Of a stretch of DNA of 64,000 nt, positions 38,801-49,187 are shown one piece after another. Made by a program: the position numbers and the translations under genes. Positions within the stretch are counted from its first letter, which is position 1, and each line of letters opens with the position of its first letter. Source of the DNA: Trichomonas vaginalis G3 (taxonomy: Eukaryota; Parabasalia; Trichomonadida; Trichomonadidae); assembly GCF_026262505.1 (NCBI RefSeq), contig NC_067207.1:7076252-7140251 (forward strand). The letters are read 5' to 3'. Under the pieces are notes generated by a model. That model was not told where the DNA came from. It did not search any database and saw only the letters and a list, made by a program, of their open reading frames with translations.

Positions 38801-40834
38801 ATGAATGTTGGATTCTATATTCCTCTCTCAGACATCAACGAACTTAAAAAGAAGATTGAAGAACTTGAAATTGAAATAAAAGGAGACCGAGAAACGTTTT
38901 TAGTTAAATTTAATCAAGATATTCGAAAACAAATTTACAAAAGATCATTTGAAACTGATGTTCAGGTATTCCCGTATACAGGAACCGGAAAAATGCATAT
39001 GTATAAAGCCTACCTAGAAGACTTAGACGCAATAAAGGCTGAAATGCGCAGAAGTCTGTTGAATAAGAATATTGGAAGAAAAACAAAGGAAATAGAAGAA
39101 GACAACGATGATCACCAAGACAGAACTTACTGGAATACAGAATTTCCGGAACATGTTCCTGAATTTACAAGAAATATTATACATACTATTATGGAAAACA
39201 TTTGTAGAAAAGATAAAAGAGGTTATAGATATGGAGGTGAAAGTGAATTGGTAGATTTGGCATTCTTAATACATAGCAAATCACCAGCAGCATATGATGT
39301 TCTCTTGGAATTTTGTTTACCTTTTCCTACGCCTGTAACATTGTACAATAGGTTTCATGAAGACATAATGAATATGAAACAGTTTGTTAAACATGCTGAG
39401 CTCATTCCGCGAATGTTAGAAAGCATGAACTATCACGTAGAAAATACACCTGAATATGAATGGGCAATAGCAATAGATGCAGTTGCACTCTCTACCTGGT
39501 CCTCTAAAGACCAAAAAGGTCCTGTTGATGAAAATGGAGAAGAAATCAAATACTTATTCATATTTCTTGGTATGCCCCTAAATTTTGATGCGCCAAATGT
39601 TATATTACATGTTATAGAACATGCCAATGGGTTTGCAAGTGGAATTATCCACGAAATTGATGCAGCAATCGAAGAAATACGAAAGCACTTAAGAGTTAGA
39701 GTCATCATTACTGATGGAGATCCCGGATATGATAAGCATCAAGATGAATTTATTAATGAAATTTTGCAAGGTAATGATCCCGAAGAAATATTTAAAAGAG
39801 CTACTGCTATCTTAAAGAAAGGAGATCAAGTTGTATGGATTAATGATCTCATACATATGTCAAAACTTGAACGTACCAGATTACTCGATGCAACACTTAA
39901 GCTTTTAGTTCATCCATCTGATCTGAATACAATTGTTGATGTTAACAAGATCAGAGATGCAATCGAATTAGGTGATGCTCTTAATGATACTTCACCTCTG
40001 GGAAGGATAAAAGATAAATATCCGATCACAATATTTTCAATTAGAGCTGTAAAGGCGCTTCTAGAAAAAAACTATTATAATGAAGCATTATTCATAGCTC
40101 CACTTGCATTCTGGTATGAAAGCATACGAAATGAGGCATTTAATGCTGACACAAGATGTCAAATGATGTGGTTTGCATATCTGCTCTTGGTACATCATTG
40201 CATTCAAATGAGAGACCGTCACATTAAGACAAATCTTGGTGTTGTCAAAATAGACGGAAACATTTATCCGGTCTATTATATGGGAACTTGGGAAGTTGTA
40301 AAGCATCTTACAGCAACAATCATTTGTTTCCAATATTTTTTCAGTATTAATTCAACATTTTTCAATTTTTCTCATTTGACAACCATGACGGAAGAACATT
40401 TGAATGGTTTACTTCGCGTCATGGCTCATTTTAAGTATGATTTGTCAACAACCGAAACATCTATTGCAGAATGTAATTTAACACTCAAAATTCATAAAAA
40501 ATACGATATTGACTGGAAAACCCATTCACGTGACTATCAAGCTGGTATTACATTTGAAGACATTTACACAATGCGTCAAGATTCACGTCAATATGAAATG
40601 TGCAAAGAATATGCATATGCCTTGTTATCCAAATGTGGATTTAGATATAATAGTAATTCCAGCGTTGATGTATTGCTTAGTTGGGTGAATGAAATTAATC
40701 AATTTCACTCAAAAATTTTAATGTCAACACATATATCAAATCCAATTTCAGGTTATAGTATTTTTTCACGTTTATCTGTCAAAAAAGATGTTTTTGACAA
40801 CCCAACCAAAAAAAATCACGCAAGAAAGGATTAA
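38801..40834 (+). CDS. transposase-like protein of the 5.9-kb element
   Basis: A 677-residue frame from ATG 38801. Residues 1-110 are coiled and charged. The core looks RNase H-like: AIAIDAVAL near residue 225 (first Asp), VRVIITDGDPGYD near 305 (second Asp), VWINDLIHMSKLERTRLL near 350, and TTMTEEHLNGLLRVMAHF near 530. The last two resemble the D-x-x-H-x-x-K-x-x-R and D-H-L-E-x-x-F-x-x-I-R blocks of P-element/THAP9 transposases; that link is suggestive only, and no THAP zinc finger is present. The frame stops after KKNHARKD, but the +2 frame continues as coding for a further 120 codons across an A8 run at 40808-40815. No DNA-binding domain was recognised. Confidence 0.7.
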   Translation: MNVGFYIPLSDINELKKKIEELEIEIKGDRETFLVKFNQDIRKQIYKRSFETDVQVFPYTGTGKMHMYKAYLEDLDAIKAEMRRSLLNKNIGRKTKEIEEDNDDHQDRTYWNTEFPEHVPEFTRNIIHTIMENICRKDKRGYRYGGESELVDLAFLIHSKSPAAYDVLLEFCLPFPTPVTLYNRFHEDIMNMKQFVKHAELIPRMLESMNYHVENTPEYEWAIAIDAVALSTWSSKDQKGPVDENGEEIKYLFIFLGMPLNFDAPNVILHVIEHANGFASGIIHEIDAAIEEIRKHLRVRVIITDGDPGYDKHQDEFINEILQGNDPEEIFKRATAILKKGDQVVWINDLIHMSKLERTRLLDATLKLLVHPSDLNTIVDVNKIRDAIELGDALNDTSPLGRIKDKYPITIFSIRAVKALLEKNYYNEALFIAPLAFWYESIRNEAFNADTRCQMMWFAYLLLVHHCIQMRDRHIKTNLGVVKIDGNIYPVYYMGTWEVVKHLTATIICFQYFFSINSTFFNFSHLTTMTEEHLNGLLRVMAHFKYDLSTTETSIAECNLTLKIHKKYDIDWKTHSRDYQAGITFEDIYTMRQDSRQYEMCKEYAYALLSKCGFRYNSNSSVDVLLSWVNEINQFHSKILMSTHISNPISGYSIFSRLSVKKDVFDNPTKKNHARKD

Positions 40835-41196
40835 ACGATTTAGATCCTCATAATGACAAATCTGATCCTCTTGAAAATGATCCATTATATGAAGAAAGCC
40901 ATATTGCTCAATTATTCCCAGAAAATGTCATTTTACCATCAAATTTTGCCAAGAAGGCAAACAAATTCAGCGATTTTGAAACATACATTCATAATACATT
41001 AAGTAGATTTCATAACGGGATCACATATGAGAATCTAGAGTTTGCTATTCTAAATGCGAAACGTCATCCAAAACACATTGTTGATCTCATAAATAAAGGC
41101 AATTTTTCACAAATCTTAAGGAGTACACTTCGCACAATGACAATTGAAAACAAAGTGAATTATAGTCATGTAACCACACTCTACTTCGCTGCATAG
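40809..41196 (+). pseudogene. continuation of the transposase in another frame
   Basis: Directly after an A8 run the protein-like reading goes on in a different frame (KKGLNDLDPHNDKSDPLEND, IAQLFPENVILPSNFAKKAN, and ends TTLYFAA with a TAG at 41194-41196). Composition and length match a C-terminal part of the same protein. Either a single-base slip in the run broke this copy or ribosomes or polymerase slip there. Confidence 0.65.
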
Positions 41197-43365
41197 CTCT
41201 CAAAATAGAGCTCCTTTATTATAACTATCATAAATTTCAAATCTCAGATTGAAATATTCGTTAAATGATAGTTCTTTTGTATATTTGTATACTATTTTGT
41301 TTGTATTAAACTTGTTTGTTATTTTTAGTCACAAATTATATTTTTTAAATTTAATTAAAGTAAAAATTCCTTTAATGGTAATGTTCGAACATTGATTACA
41401 AGATAATTAAAATATATGACCTCATTATAAATGAATTTTAACTCTAGATAATTGAGAAAGCTACAAATTGTTTCTAAATCTTGAAATTATTCGATGTCAA
41501 TCTAATTTTTCTTGTTATAGCCTACTTCTATGGTGTACAGGTTGTCATAATTACTATTTTAAAGTGTAAAACATGCTTATATCAATCAGGACGTTAAAAT
41601 GGAAAAGTACATACCAAGCAAATGTTTGGATTTATATGCGACAGCCTTTTTAATGGATGTGACAAAGCGTTTCAATATAGATTTTGATTAAAGCATAACT
41701 GCAAATTATAATTTGACTTTATATGTACCAATAATAATGGCAATTATGAGTTTTTTTATATAAATTATATCACACCGCTTCTAGTAATTTTTAGCTTAAG
41801 CATATCATCGGCTAATTTTCAAAAAAAAGAATTTCAAATTTTAATCCAAATTCTTTTCTTAAAATTCACAATCAAATTACAGCTTATCTTTAATAGTCTT
41901 ATTCATTCTATGCTTTTTTTTCGGCTCCATAAAAGTCATAAATTTTTCCATCATAAATTTGTTAGAAATTGGGTTACCATTGCCAAACATTTGGATAGAA
42001 AAAGCCCAATAAATTATACCCAAAGCATCCAAACATGAAGATATCATATAAGAAATATAGTTTAATTCAGTAATTCCCTAAAATCTAAAATGTTTAAGAA
42101 CGTTTGTTCAATATCTTACAATCTAATTCACAGATTTAGCATATGTACTACGTATCAAATATACAATGTGATCTCTCAATAAGCTTAGAAGGTTAATTAT
42201 TAAAATTAAATAAAATTCTACAATTAGCGAAAAATAATACGGCAGATAATATGCTTATAGGTAAAGAAATTCAAAGAGCATTCCTTAAATTTTTTCGAAA
42301 TTTATCAAAACTCGAAGGTAAATCATCGAGTGATATGCGAAAAAAACTTTTTTATTCTATTAATGATAATAAATATATTAGCCATATTAAAACTTTTCAT
42401 TTTTTAAAACTCATAGAAATACGTTTGATATTCTTCATTAAGAACATATAAAAACGAGTATAATTATCATAATCTGTTAATTTACAATATAAATGCTTTT
42501 CTGCTTGTAGTAAATATCAAATAAGAAAATAATAACATTATAAATTTTTCAAATAAGAATATATTATCTAGCATCTAAGCATGAAGATATTTAGAATTTG
42601 GATATCTAAATTCTGCTTAGATTACTTTCAAAATATAAGTCAATAATCTTTGATTTTATTAAACGCTAATATTGGATAGTATATTTTCACAATTTAATTG
42701 TAGTTAGATAAATGATAATTCATGTAACTCATTGATTTCGATCAAAAGTTATATTCACCTTGTTAAAAAAAAATAAAAAAATAAAAAAACTGGGTGCTTA
42801 CTGATTTGAACATATTGCCTTTGAACCCCACGACATAACCAGTAGGCTAAACGTACAGTGATTTTTTTTATAAATTCTAGTATAAAATACTTCCCGCAGG
42901 GCATTTGTTTAATTATTTCACATTCTGATGACATAATTTTTAATATCATAGATAATGAAAGCGAAAAATATATAAAAATCGACAAACATGTTATAATGAA
43001 TTGAGAGCTTTACGTGTCAAAAAACACATTTCATACTGATTTCTATAAAAGGTATCTTTATTATAGAAGTGTAAGCTATATCTGTTTGTTTTTTTATTAT
43101 AACAAATTCAAAATTCTCTTATAAGGATTAGATGAAATCTGTATTACTAAATCATTAGCTAAATGAAGGTTCAAATAGAAAGTAAATATCAATTTATATG
43201 ATACTGAAACCAAATAGTTCTTTTAATAAAAGATAACACGCTGAAAATTATTGAGTATTTGCAAATCTCAAAAATCTATTGGTGAATTTGGCTCAACTTT
43301 TAAAATTATAACATCCATATCAAATCATAAAAGCAGACAAAAATTAAAGCCAAACCTATCGGCCA
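41197..43365. other. non-coding interior of the transposon
   Basis: About 2.2 kb, very AT-rich. The 66-codon frame at 42251 has no support. On the minus strand TAGCCTACTGG and GTTCAAATC (about 42850 down to 42800) resemble A and B boxes with 38-base spacing, followed by a T-run near 42786. This may be a degenerate Pol III unit inside the element. Confidence 0.4.
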
Positions 43366-43631
43366 ATTTTTTTTGATATTTTGATTTTTGAGGTATACTT
43401 TTAAAAGTGGATTTAAAGCACTGATGAAAAAACATTAACTTCTGTCGTTATGATTATTGATTTAGACAATAATGATTTTAATCTTTGATTATCAAAACAC
43501 TAAAGTCATCTTTTTAACATTTGCTTGGTAGCATTAACTCAAGTCTAAAGTACTATTTTATGTGGCACTCTTAGAATTTTTGTATTCATTGTACACGCTG
43601 AAATAGTACCATTAAAGTTATGGCGGACTTT
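43366..43631 (-). repeat. right terminal inverted repeat
   Basis: Reverse complement of 37703-37968 with one mismatch seen. It ends GTTATGGCGGACTTT at 43631. Confidence 0.9.
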
Positions 43632-43692
43632 CAAAAAATAGTTTGGTCACCTTTATTTTCAATAAAAAAATAGTTCGAGAACAACAGAAAAC

Positions 43693-44373
43693 TCAAACCC
43701 AAAATCCATTTCTATGCATTGTAGATGCTGCATCATCTGGATTAGGTTTGATCAAATCTTCTGGTGGTTTAGGGTAAATTTTAGCTCGAGACTGTATTTC
43801 TTTTTCTATTAAATCGAATGAAATGACAATTCGTTCAAATTCTGATGGATCTAATTTGATAGGTCCATGAGGTCTTGGTAATCCCCAATTTGTTTCTTCC
43901 CAGAACCAATATACATCATCCTGACTTCCTGTAATTAATGTTCCGGTAATTCTATTAATGGCATTACCCATAATTGGACGGAATGTCTTTAAACTGCATT
44001 GTTCATCAAAATATATTATTGCGACAGACTGAATACCTATTTGCGTTGTTTCTATCATCATGGCATAACAAAAACCACTCTCTAATCTTACATATTTATG
44101 GAAATAAACGTTATTATGGGCCGGATTGTCAAGTAGTCTAACTAGTGCGATATCTTCGATTGATCCAGCATTAGGATCGAATAATGTTGTATTGTACAAG
44201 CCTTTAATTAAATCTTTGAACGCTGTAAGTGACATTGGAAATGATTTTAACTCTCCTTTTGGAACAGGAATATGAGAATTTGGTATAACAATTTTATCAT
44301 CTGGAATATATTGTTTGTTGAACTTACGAACTTGATTTGAACGTGAAGGACCACTAACTAAAAATCTAGGCAT
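43693..44373 (-). CDS. hypothetical protein, 226 aa
   Basis: Leftward frame from ATG 44373 (MPRFLVSGPSRSNQVRKFNK). It is soluble, with a basic N-terminus and a compact strand-rich middle (YNTTLFDPNAGSIEDIALVR, FCYAMMIETTQIGIQSVAII, VYWFWEETNWGLPRPHGPI). No family recognised. The 5.9-kb transposon lies just past its stop codon and probably supplies or alters the 3' untranslated part. Two TGTCACTTT stretches on the plus strand upstream are in the wrong direction for this gene, so its initiator is unclear. Confidence 0.6.
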   Translation of the reverse strand: MPRFLVSGPSRSNQVRKFNKQYIPDDKIVIPNSHIPVPKGELKSFPMSLTAFKDLIKGLYNTTLFDPNAGSIEDIALVRLLDNPAHNNVYFHKYVRLESGFCYAMMIETTQIGIQSVAIIYFDEQCSLKTFRPIMGNAINRITGTLITGSQDDVYWFWEETNWGLPRPHGPIKLDPSEFERIVISFDLIEKEIQSRAKIYPKPPEDLIKPNPDDAASTMHRNGFWV

Positions 44374-44665
44374 TGTTATGTCACTTTTTTACAAAATTTA
44401 GAATTGTCACTTTCAATAATTTTGTCAATTTTGGAATTAACTATTCAAAATTTCATTTACAGCATAAACATATACTGTACATTTTATGCTTAAGCATTTA
44501 ACATAGTTTTAGGAAGAATAATAAGGAAATTGACCCAATTTTATGAATATATAGCTAAATAATTATCATATATCACCTCTATTATCAGCATTCCAGCTTA
44601 TTTTAATGTAGTTTTTGTTAAATTCCTTGTAGAAATGTCGGATAAAACACTTTTGATTATTTTTG
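44374..44665. other. divergent promoter region
   Basis: About 290 bases between the divergent hypothetical and CDC50 genes. TGTCACTTT occurs three times on the plus strand (44380, 44405, 44664), of which the last is used as the CDC50 initiator. Confidence 0.5.
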
Positions 44666-44670
44666 TCACT
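44666..44670 (+). promoter_or_regulatory. initiator TCACT of the CDC50-like gene
   Basis: TTTGTCACTTTTAATAATTATT then ATG 44684. The A of TCACT would be the start site, giving a leader of about 16 bases. It shows that the longer TTG reading at 44663 is not the start. Confidence 0.75.
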
Positions 44671-44683
44671 TTTAATAATTATT

Positions 44684-45640
44684 ATGAAAGGTATCATTAA
44701 TATTGGCGCATTTAAATCCCAACCGATTGTCCAGCAAGACCTTAAACGTCTTCGTCTTAGATCAACTCCATTCTGCATATCTGTTTTATTTTATATCTTA
44801 GGCGTCATTTACTTAATTTTAGTTTCTTATTATGGCTATACTCTCCAAAACATTCAAGAATATACAAAGCGTTACGATGAAGAATGCAGTAATAAATCGT
44901 CTTGCATCGTTAATATCACAATTGAAGAAAATATGAAAGGACCCATCGCTTTATACTATAAATTGACGAATTTCTATCAATTGCACAGAACCATTGCCAA
45001 CAGTTATTCGGCTCAGCAACTTCGTGGACAAAACGCTACAGATGAACAACTTCAAAAATGTCAACCAAGGACTTTTATCAACTATACAGAACATATGGCA
45101 AACATTTACGTACCTTGCGGACTTTTACCAGCTGCCGTGTTTAATGATACAATAAGCCTTCTCAACTACAGTTCTTTCGATGAAAGTGATATTACTCTTA
45201 GTATCGATAGTTCAGATCTTTATTTAGCCCCTAATGATACCTATGCAAATTCTTCAAAATGGCTTAGAGATTCGGGCTTATTCCCTCAAGGAATTCAAGA
45301 TCAACATTTTATTGTTTGGATGAGGCAATCCGCTTTCGCACCTTTCAGAAAATTATATGCTGTATCTAAATCCGACCTTCCTAAGGGCACATACGCCGTT
45401 TTAATTCAAAATAATTATCCAACTACATTTTTCGGTGGACAAAAGTACTTTATTATCTCTCAAATAGGAATGTTCGGAACAGTTAAAATAGGTCCAACAG
45501 TCGTTTTTGCTGTTCTTGCATTCTTCTTTTACGTTGCTTCCGCTATTGAAGGATACATCGGCTGGAGAAGGACCAAGCCAAGCTCCAACTTCCATCCAGA
45601 CAGACTTAAGACCATGTTCGTTGATACAAGTGCTAACTAA
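44684..45640 (+). CDS. CDC50/LEM3 family flippase subunit
   Basis: A 318-residue frame from ATG 44684 (MKGIINIGAFKSQPIVQQDL). Family hallmarks are present: the N-terminal AFKSQPI-Q-DLKRLRLRSTP, the first membrane segment at about 28-48, an ectodomain with many N-x-S/T glycosylation sites, VPCGLLPAAVFNDTISL, FIVWMRQSAFAPFRKLY, then YPTTFFGGQKYFIISQ, and the second membrane segment at about 268-290. CDC50 proteins are the obligatory beta subunits of P4-ATPase phospholipid flippases and are needed for their ER exit. No P4-ATPase gene is in the window. Stop TAATCC. Confidence 0.9.
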   Translation: MKGIINIGAFKSQPIVQQDLKRLRLRSTPFCISVLFYILGVIYLILVSYYGYTLQNIQEYTKRYDEECSNKSSCIVNITIEENMKGPIALYYKLTNFYQLHRTIANSYSAQQLRGQNATDEQLQKCQPRTFINYTEHMANIYVPCGLLPAAVFNDTISLLNYSSFDESDITLSIDSSDLYLAPNDTYANSSKWLRDSGLFPQGIQDQHFIVWMRQSAFAPFRKLYAVSKSDLPKGTYAVLIQNNYPTTFFGGQKYFIISQIGMFGTVKIGPTVVFAVLAFFFYVASAIEGYIGWRRTKPSSNFHPDRLKTMFVDTSAN

Positions 45641-46015
45641 TCCTTATTTTTTATTTTTATTTTTATTTTATTTCTAGTCAACGAAATGTTTGTAAAAAAT
45701 AGTCTTCACCATCACATTTTATTATGTTCATATTTTTCATAGATATTTTTTAAAATTAAAATTTCATCTCATTAATATCTTTAAAAATATTGATTAAAAA
45801 GTAACTGTTGAAGTCCAGTCCTAATAATTTCCGTTTGTATGCCATTCATATCAATAATTTTATTATGAAATTTTATTTTTGTTCAATATTCATTCCCTTT
45901 TTAATCCTTGATATTTGCATTTTCTGGATATTATGATTTTTAACTATAAAGATGCTATACTATAGAATTGTAACATAATCAAATATTTATTCTGACAAAA
46001 TAAAACATTAAGGGC
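45641..46015. other. convergent intergenic stretch
   Basis: AT-rich DNA, starting with a TTTTTATTTTTATTTTTATTTT run. Nothing else seen. Confidence 0.5.
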
Positions 46016-47203
46016 TTAAGCAACACCACCTTTGGTTCTGAGGAACTTCTTAACTTCATCTGTCTTAGCCCAAGCGAATGGGGTCTTACCAAAGTTATCT
46101 TTGATATTAATTTGAATGTTTGGAAGAGAGCAGAGGTATTGAACAACAGGCAATTCACTATGGAATGTTGCATAATGCAATGGAGTATCTCCTTCTTTAT
46201 TCTTCACATTGATATTGACAGATTTAATTGAACACAAGTATTTAACAGCTTCCAAATTACCATATCCGCAAAACAGTGCAAGAACAGTATGGTTGTTATC
46301 ATTCTGGCTATTCGGATCAGCACCAAACTCAATCAAACTCTTTACAAGTGGAAAATCATTGTTCCAGGCTGCATGGAGTATCATGTTGTCACCATAGTGG
46401 TTCTTTAAATTAAGGTATCCGTTATCACAGAAGAATTTCATGATCTCTTTATTGTTATCTTTCGTACTTTTCTCGAGAAGAGCATAAATTTTTGTAAATT
46501 CTTCATCTGACTCCTTAGTTCCTGATGGACTTCCAACACTTTTAGTAGGACTTGTCTTTGAGAAGTTTTCGAGTGAAGATTTTTCAGTATTTAACTTCTT
46601 GATCGTATCTTCTTTAATTTTCATTTCTGAATCCTTTGATTCTAGAGTCCTCTTAAGGCTGTGAATTGTTTCATCTTTCTGTGCTATTGATAACTCCATT
46701 TCGGATAATTTCTTGGAAATATTTTCGGTTATATTGTCCTTTTTCTTGCTTTCTGCATTCCTCGACTCAAGAGTCATGCGCATAGAAAGCACATCGTCAA
46801 ACTGTTTCGAATTAATAAACTTTAAATTATCGATTTCTTTTTTCAGTTTTTCTATTTCATCTTCTTTAGAATTAAGAACCGAAATTATGCGATCGAGTGT
46901 ATAGTATGTAGATTTGATGATTGGTAACTTTAATACTTTGCAAACGAGACCGAGAAGATCCAAAATTTTTCCGTAATCATCGCCAAACATTACATTTGTA
47001 TATTGTAATACTTTAAACGAATCTATAGATTTATATTTTGTTCTGCAATCATTAAGTAATGTAATTGCTTGAAGTATTGTTAATTCGGTTTCCCTCAGCT
47101 TTTTTGATATTTCTCCAATAGAATCATTTTGAAGTAGTTCGTGCTCCTCAATAGACTGAATTATGTCTTCTTGAGGCTCGTAGCTTTCTTCGTTTGATGA
47201 CAT
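46016..47203 (-). CDS. coiled-coil ankyrin protein
   Basis: The start is ATG 47203 (MSSNEESYEPQEDIIQSIEE), 395 residues; a TTG in the same frame at 47233 lies inside the promoter. Residues 20-105 are the N-terminal helical domain common in trichomonad ankyrin proteins (ILQAITLLNDCRTKYKSID, YTNVMFGDDYGKILDLLGLV). Residues 105-215 are a long coiled coil. Residues about 260-390 are four to five ankyrin units (ILHAAWNNDFPLVKSLIEFG, TVLALFCGYGNLEAVKYLC, TPLHYATFHSELPVVQYLC, TPFAWAKTDEVKKFL). The layout fits a protein-binding scaffold. Inr TCACT at 47226-47230. Confidence 0.85.
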   Translation of the reverse strand: MSSNEESYEPQEDIIQSIEEHELLQNDSIGEISKKLRETELTILQAITLLNDCRTKYKSIDSFKVLQYTNVMFGDDYGKILDLLGLVCKVLKLPIIKSTYYTLDRIISVLNSKEDEIEKLKKEIDNLKFINSKQFDDVLSMRMTLESRNAESKKKDNITENISKKLSEMELSIAQKDETIHSLKRTLESKDSEMKIKEDTIKKLNTEKSSLENFSKTSPTKSVGSPSGTKESDEEFTKIYALLEKSTKDNNKEIMKFFCDNGYLNLKNHYGDNMILHAAWNNDFPLVKSLIEFGADPNSQNDNNHTVLALFCGYGNLEAVKYLCSIKSVNINVKNKEGDTPLHYATFHSELPVVQYLCSLPNIQINIKDNFGKTPFAWAKTDEVKKFLRTKGGVA

Positions 47204-47225
47204 TTTAATTGAAATGAAATTTAAA

Positions 47226-47230
47226 AGTGA
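47226..47230 (-). promoter_or_regulatory. initiator TCACT of the coiled-coil ankyrin gene
   Basis: Minus-strand GTTGTCACTTTTAAATTTC lies 23-27 bases before the ATG at 47203. It fits the Inr and fixes the start. Confidence 0.7.
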
Positions 47231-47984
47231 CAACGTTATTTTTTATTGAATTTTCGGCAACAATGAGCCTATTATTGCTCAGTCGATAAGGCTGCAAGTG
47301 TGTTGGTTCCAATTCACGTGTTTGTTTATATGATAAATGGTATTTGAGAAAGAGATTTTATCATTGTTCATTTTACAGCCTCATAAGGTAGTGTAAAGTG
47401 CATCAGTACTCTCTAATGTCGAATTATTTACTATAACATTGTCAAATAACTATTGCATTCTGATATGAATTGATTAACATTTATATTCATTTTCAGCCTT
47501 ACAATTTCCTATTTTGCCATATTTATTCCTTTTTCAGTGAGTGAGCTCAACGATTCAGCTTAAATTCCATGGATCTGTAAATTTCTTAAGATTTAGTTAA
47601 TATATGAGGCATACAAACATTAAAACTATATGTATACCTTATATGTGACAGTTATGCTGCATGAATTAAAGAAATTTCCAACTCTCATGAAATTTATCAA
47701 ATACTTTTGATAATTATGGTATTTCACTATCAATTATATAATAAACTATCCTCAGTTATTATAGTTTTAGCACAAAGTAGTCGCAAGCTAAAGCAACCCT
47801 GAGCGATCAAAGTGAAACATGATAGTCAAATATGAATTTCAGAGTTAAAAATAAGTGATTTGTTATCACGATATGTTTACACATCTGAGTAACATAGGCA
47901 AACAAGGGCTAGTATGAACAAAAATGACAGATTATTGTTTTTTGAATTTTACCGCCCCAATTTGAATGGTTTACACATGTATCG
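47231..47984. other. divergent intergenic stretch with a tRNA-like segment
   Basis: About 750 bases between divergent genes. TTGCTCAGTCGATAAGG (47276-47292) followed by GTTCCAATTC (47306-47315) looks like a shortened tRNA A- and B-box pair, but the spacing is about 30 bases, too short for a tRNA. No acceptor pairing. It is reported as a weak relic only. Confidence 0.35.
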
Positions 47985-49187
47985 ATGCTGAGTCTTGATA
48001 AGACAAAAGAACTCATATCGATCATTACAAACACAACAGATACTTTATCTAACCTGCAAACAACCCTTAAATCCGCTATGGATATGAAAAATACAGTAAT
48101 TTCGCTAAAATATTTATCAATTTTATTAGCAGACGGTGTTTTAGATCACCAGCAGCAAATTGTTACTGTCTGGATAATATACAAGTCATTCGAAACAGAA
48201 TCATTTGATGAACATCCATTCAAACCGCTTTTTTCATACATATTCGATATCAGGCAAAGCAAACCTAACACATACAGCCCTAAGTTATACGATATTCTCG
48301 GATGCATCTTATCAAATCACAATGTTGATGATATTGGTGACTATTCTGTTAGCCAGATTCTTGGACCAAATTTTTCACTTTCTGCACCAGAACCTTCCGA
48401 CGTCCATATCGGAAAATATAATTTTACTCGTCTTTCGCCTCTCATTATTGATCAAAGCGTATCAGATGAACCAAAAATTAGCCAAATTGATGTTTTAACA
48501 GAACTAATGCAAAACGTATCATACTGCTCCGACTTTGATCCTCCTTACATTCGTCCAGAGCCAGAGCTTTCACCATTATTTGAGCACGAGCTTGAACAAA
48601 CATTTATTGTTTCTGGATCTGAGCCAATGATGATCTTTGATGAAAATCATTCTGCAGAATCCACAAACGTTGCCAAGAAACTACTTACTCGCGCATCCAA
48701 ATCGCCTCTTTCTGCTACAGAAACAAAGAATTTGTGCAACCACATTGCATCCGATCCTTCGATCTTAGACGATTTTATCGATGATAAGAGTATTATAGAG
48801 ATACTTGATATGAATCCACGTATTGTAGAAATAGCAATTAAAACAAACGCACCAAAATACGCTCAATATATCGATTCTATACTAAAAGTACCACTTTCTG
48901 ATGGAACAACCGATGTTATCCAAGCTATTATACTTTCTTCTTCAGATAGATTAACTTCTTTACGTACTTTTTGCAATACAAATATTACAGCAATCAGATC
49001 GGCGCGAGATAACGTCGGTGCTCAGAAAATTGCTAGACTATTTTGTAAATTGCTTACAGATCTGATAAAAGATGGAATTAAATTAGATGGAACACTAACT
49101 ATGTCTATTGCGTCATTTTGTGATGATATGAGGCGTAGAAATATCAAAGAAGCTGTAGCCCTTCAACAGACCCTGAAAACAGATTAG
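47985..49187 (+). CDS. cnot11: CCR4-NOT complex subunit CNOT11-like
   Basis: A 400-residue frame from ATG 47985 (MLSLDKTKELISIITNTTDT). Residues about 183-222 (CSDFDPPYIRPEPELSPLFE, then HELEQTFIVSGSEPMMIFDE) align with the FIRPPPPLHxxxDELxWLNP block of CNOT11. They are followed by the C-terminal helical repeat domain: KKLLTRASKSPLSATETKNL, DPSILDDFIDDKSIIEILDM, NPRIVEIAIKTNAPKYAQYI and IKEAVALQQTLKT, matching the animal protein through its end. In animals CNOT11 docks with CNOT10 on the N-terminus of CNOT1 in the deadenylase complex. Finding it in a trichomonad points to a conserved CNOT10/11 module. Recognition is by motif order, not by search. Confidence 0.75.
   Translation: MLSLDKTKELISIITNTTDTLSNLQTTLKSAMDMKNTVISLKYLSILLADGVLDHQQQIVTVWIIYKSFETESFDEHPFKPLFSYIFDIRQSKPNTYSPKLYDILGCILSNHNVDDIGDYSVSQILGPNFSLSAPEPSDVHIGKYNFTRLSPLIIDQSVSDEPKISQIDVLTELMQNVSYCSDFDPPYIRPEPELSPLFEHELEQTFIVSGSEPMMIFDENHSAESTNVAKKLLTRASKSPLSATETKNLCNHIASDPSILDDFIDDKSIIEILDMNPRIVEIAIKTNAPKYAQYIDSILKVPLSDGTTDVIQAIILSSSDRLTSLRTFCNTNITAIRSARDNVGAQKIARLFCKLLTDLIKDGIKLDGTLTMSIASFCDDMRRRNIKEAVALQQTLKTD

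Larger units (their letters stand above)
37703..43631. mobile_element. 5.9-kb DNA transposon with 266-bp terminal inverted repeats
   Basis: Bases 37703-37968 are the reverse complement of 43366-43631, with a single mismatch seen (TCATAAGTGC against TCATCAGTGC). Outside the clear repeat, another 16 or so bases match imperfectly (AACTGTTTTTTGT against AACTATTTTTTG), so the true tip may be near 37687 and 43646. I could not find a convincing target duplication. The interior holds one long transposase-like ORF (38801-40834 plus continuation) and about 2 kb of non-coding DNA. Near-identical arms point to a recent insertion. The right end is 61 bases from the stop codon of the gene at 43693. Confidence 0.85.

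Noticed and set aside
42251-42451. 66-codon frame in the transposon interior
   Set aside because: No leader and no resemblance to transposon accessory proteins.
37703-43631. reading the 5.9-kb element as a Maverick
   Set aside because: It has no polymerase, integrase or other Maverick hallmark; a single transposase-like ORF between TIRs is a plain DNA transposon.
47276-47315. tRNA gene
   Set aside because: A- and B-box lookalikes are about 30 bases apart and there is no acceptor or anticodon stem.
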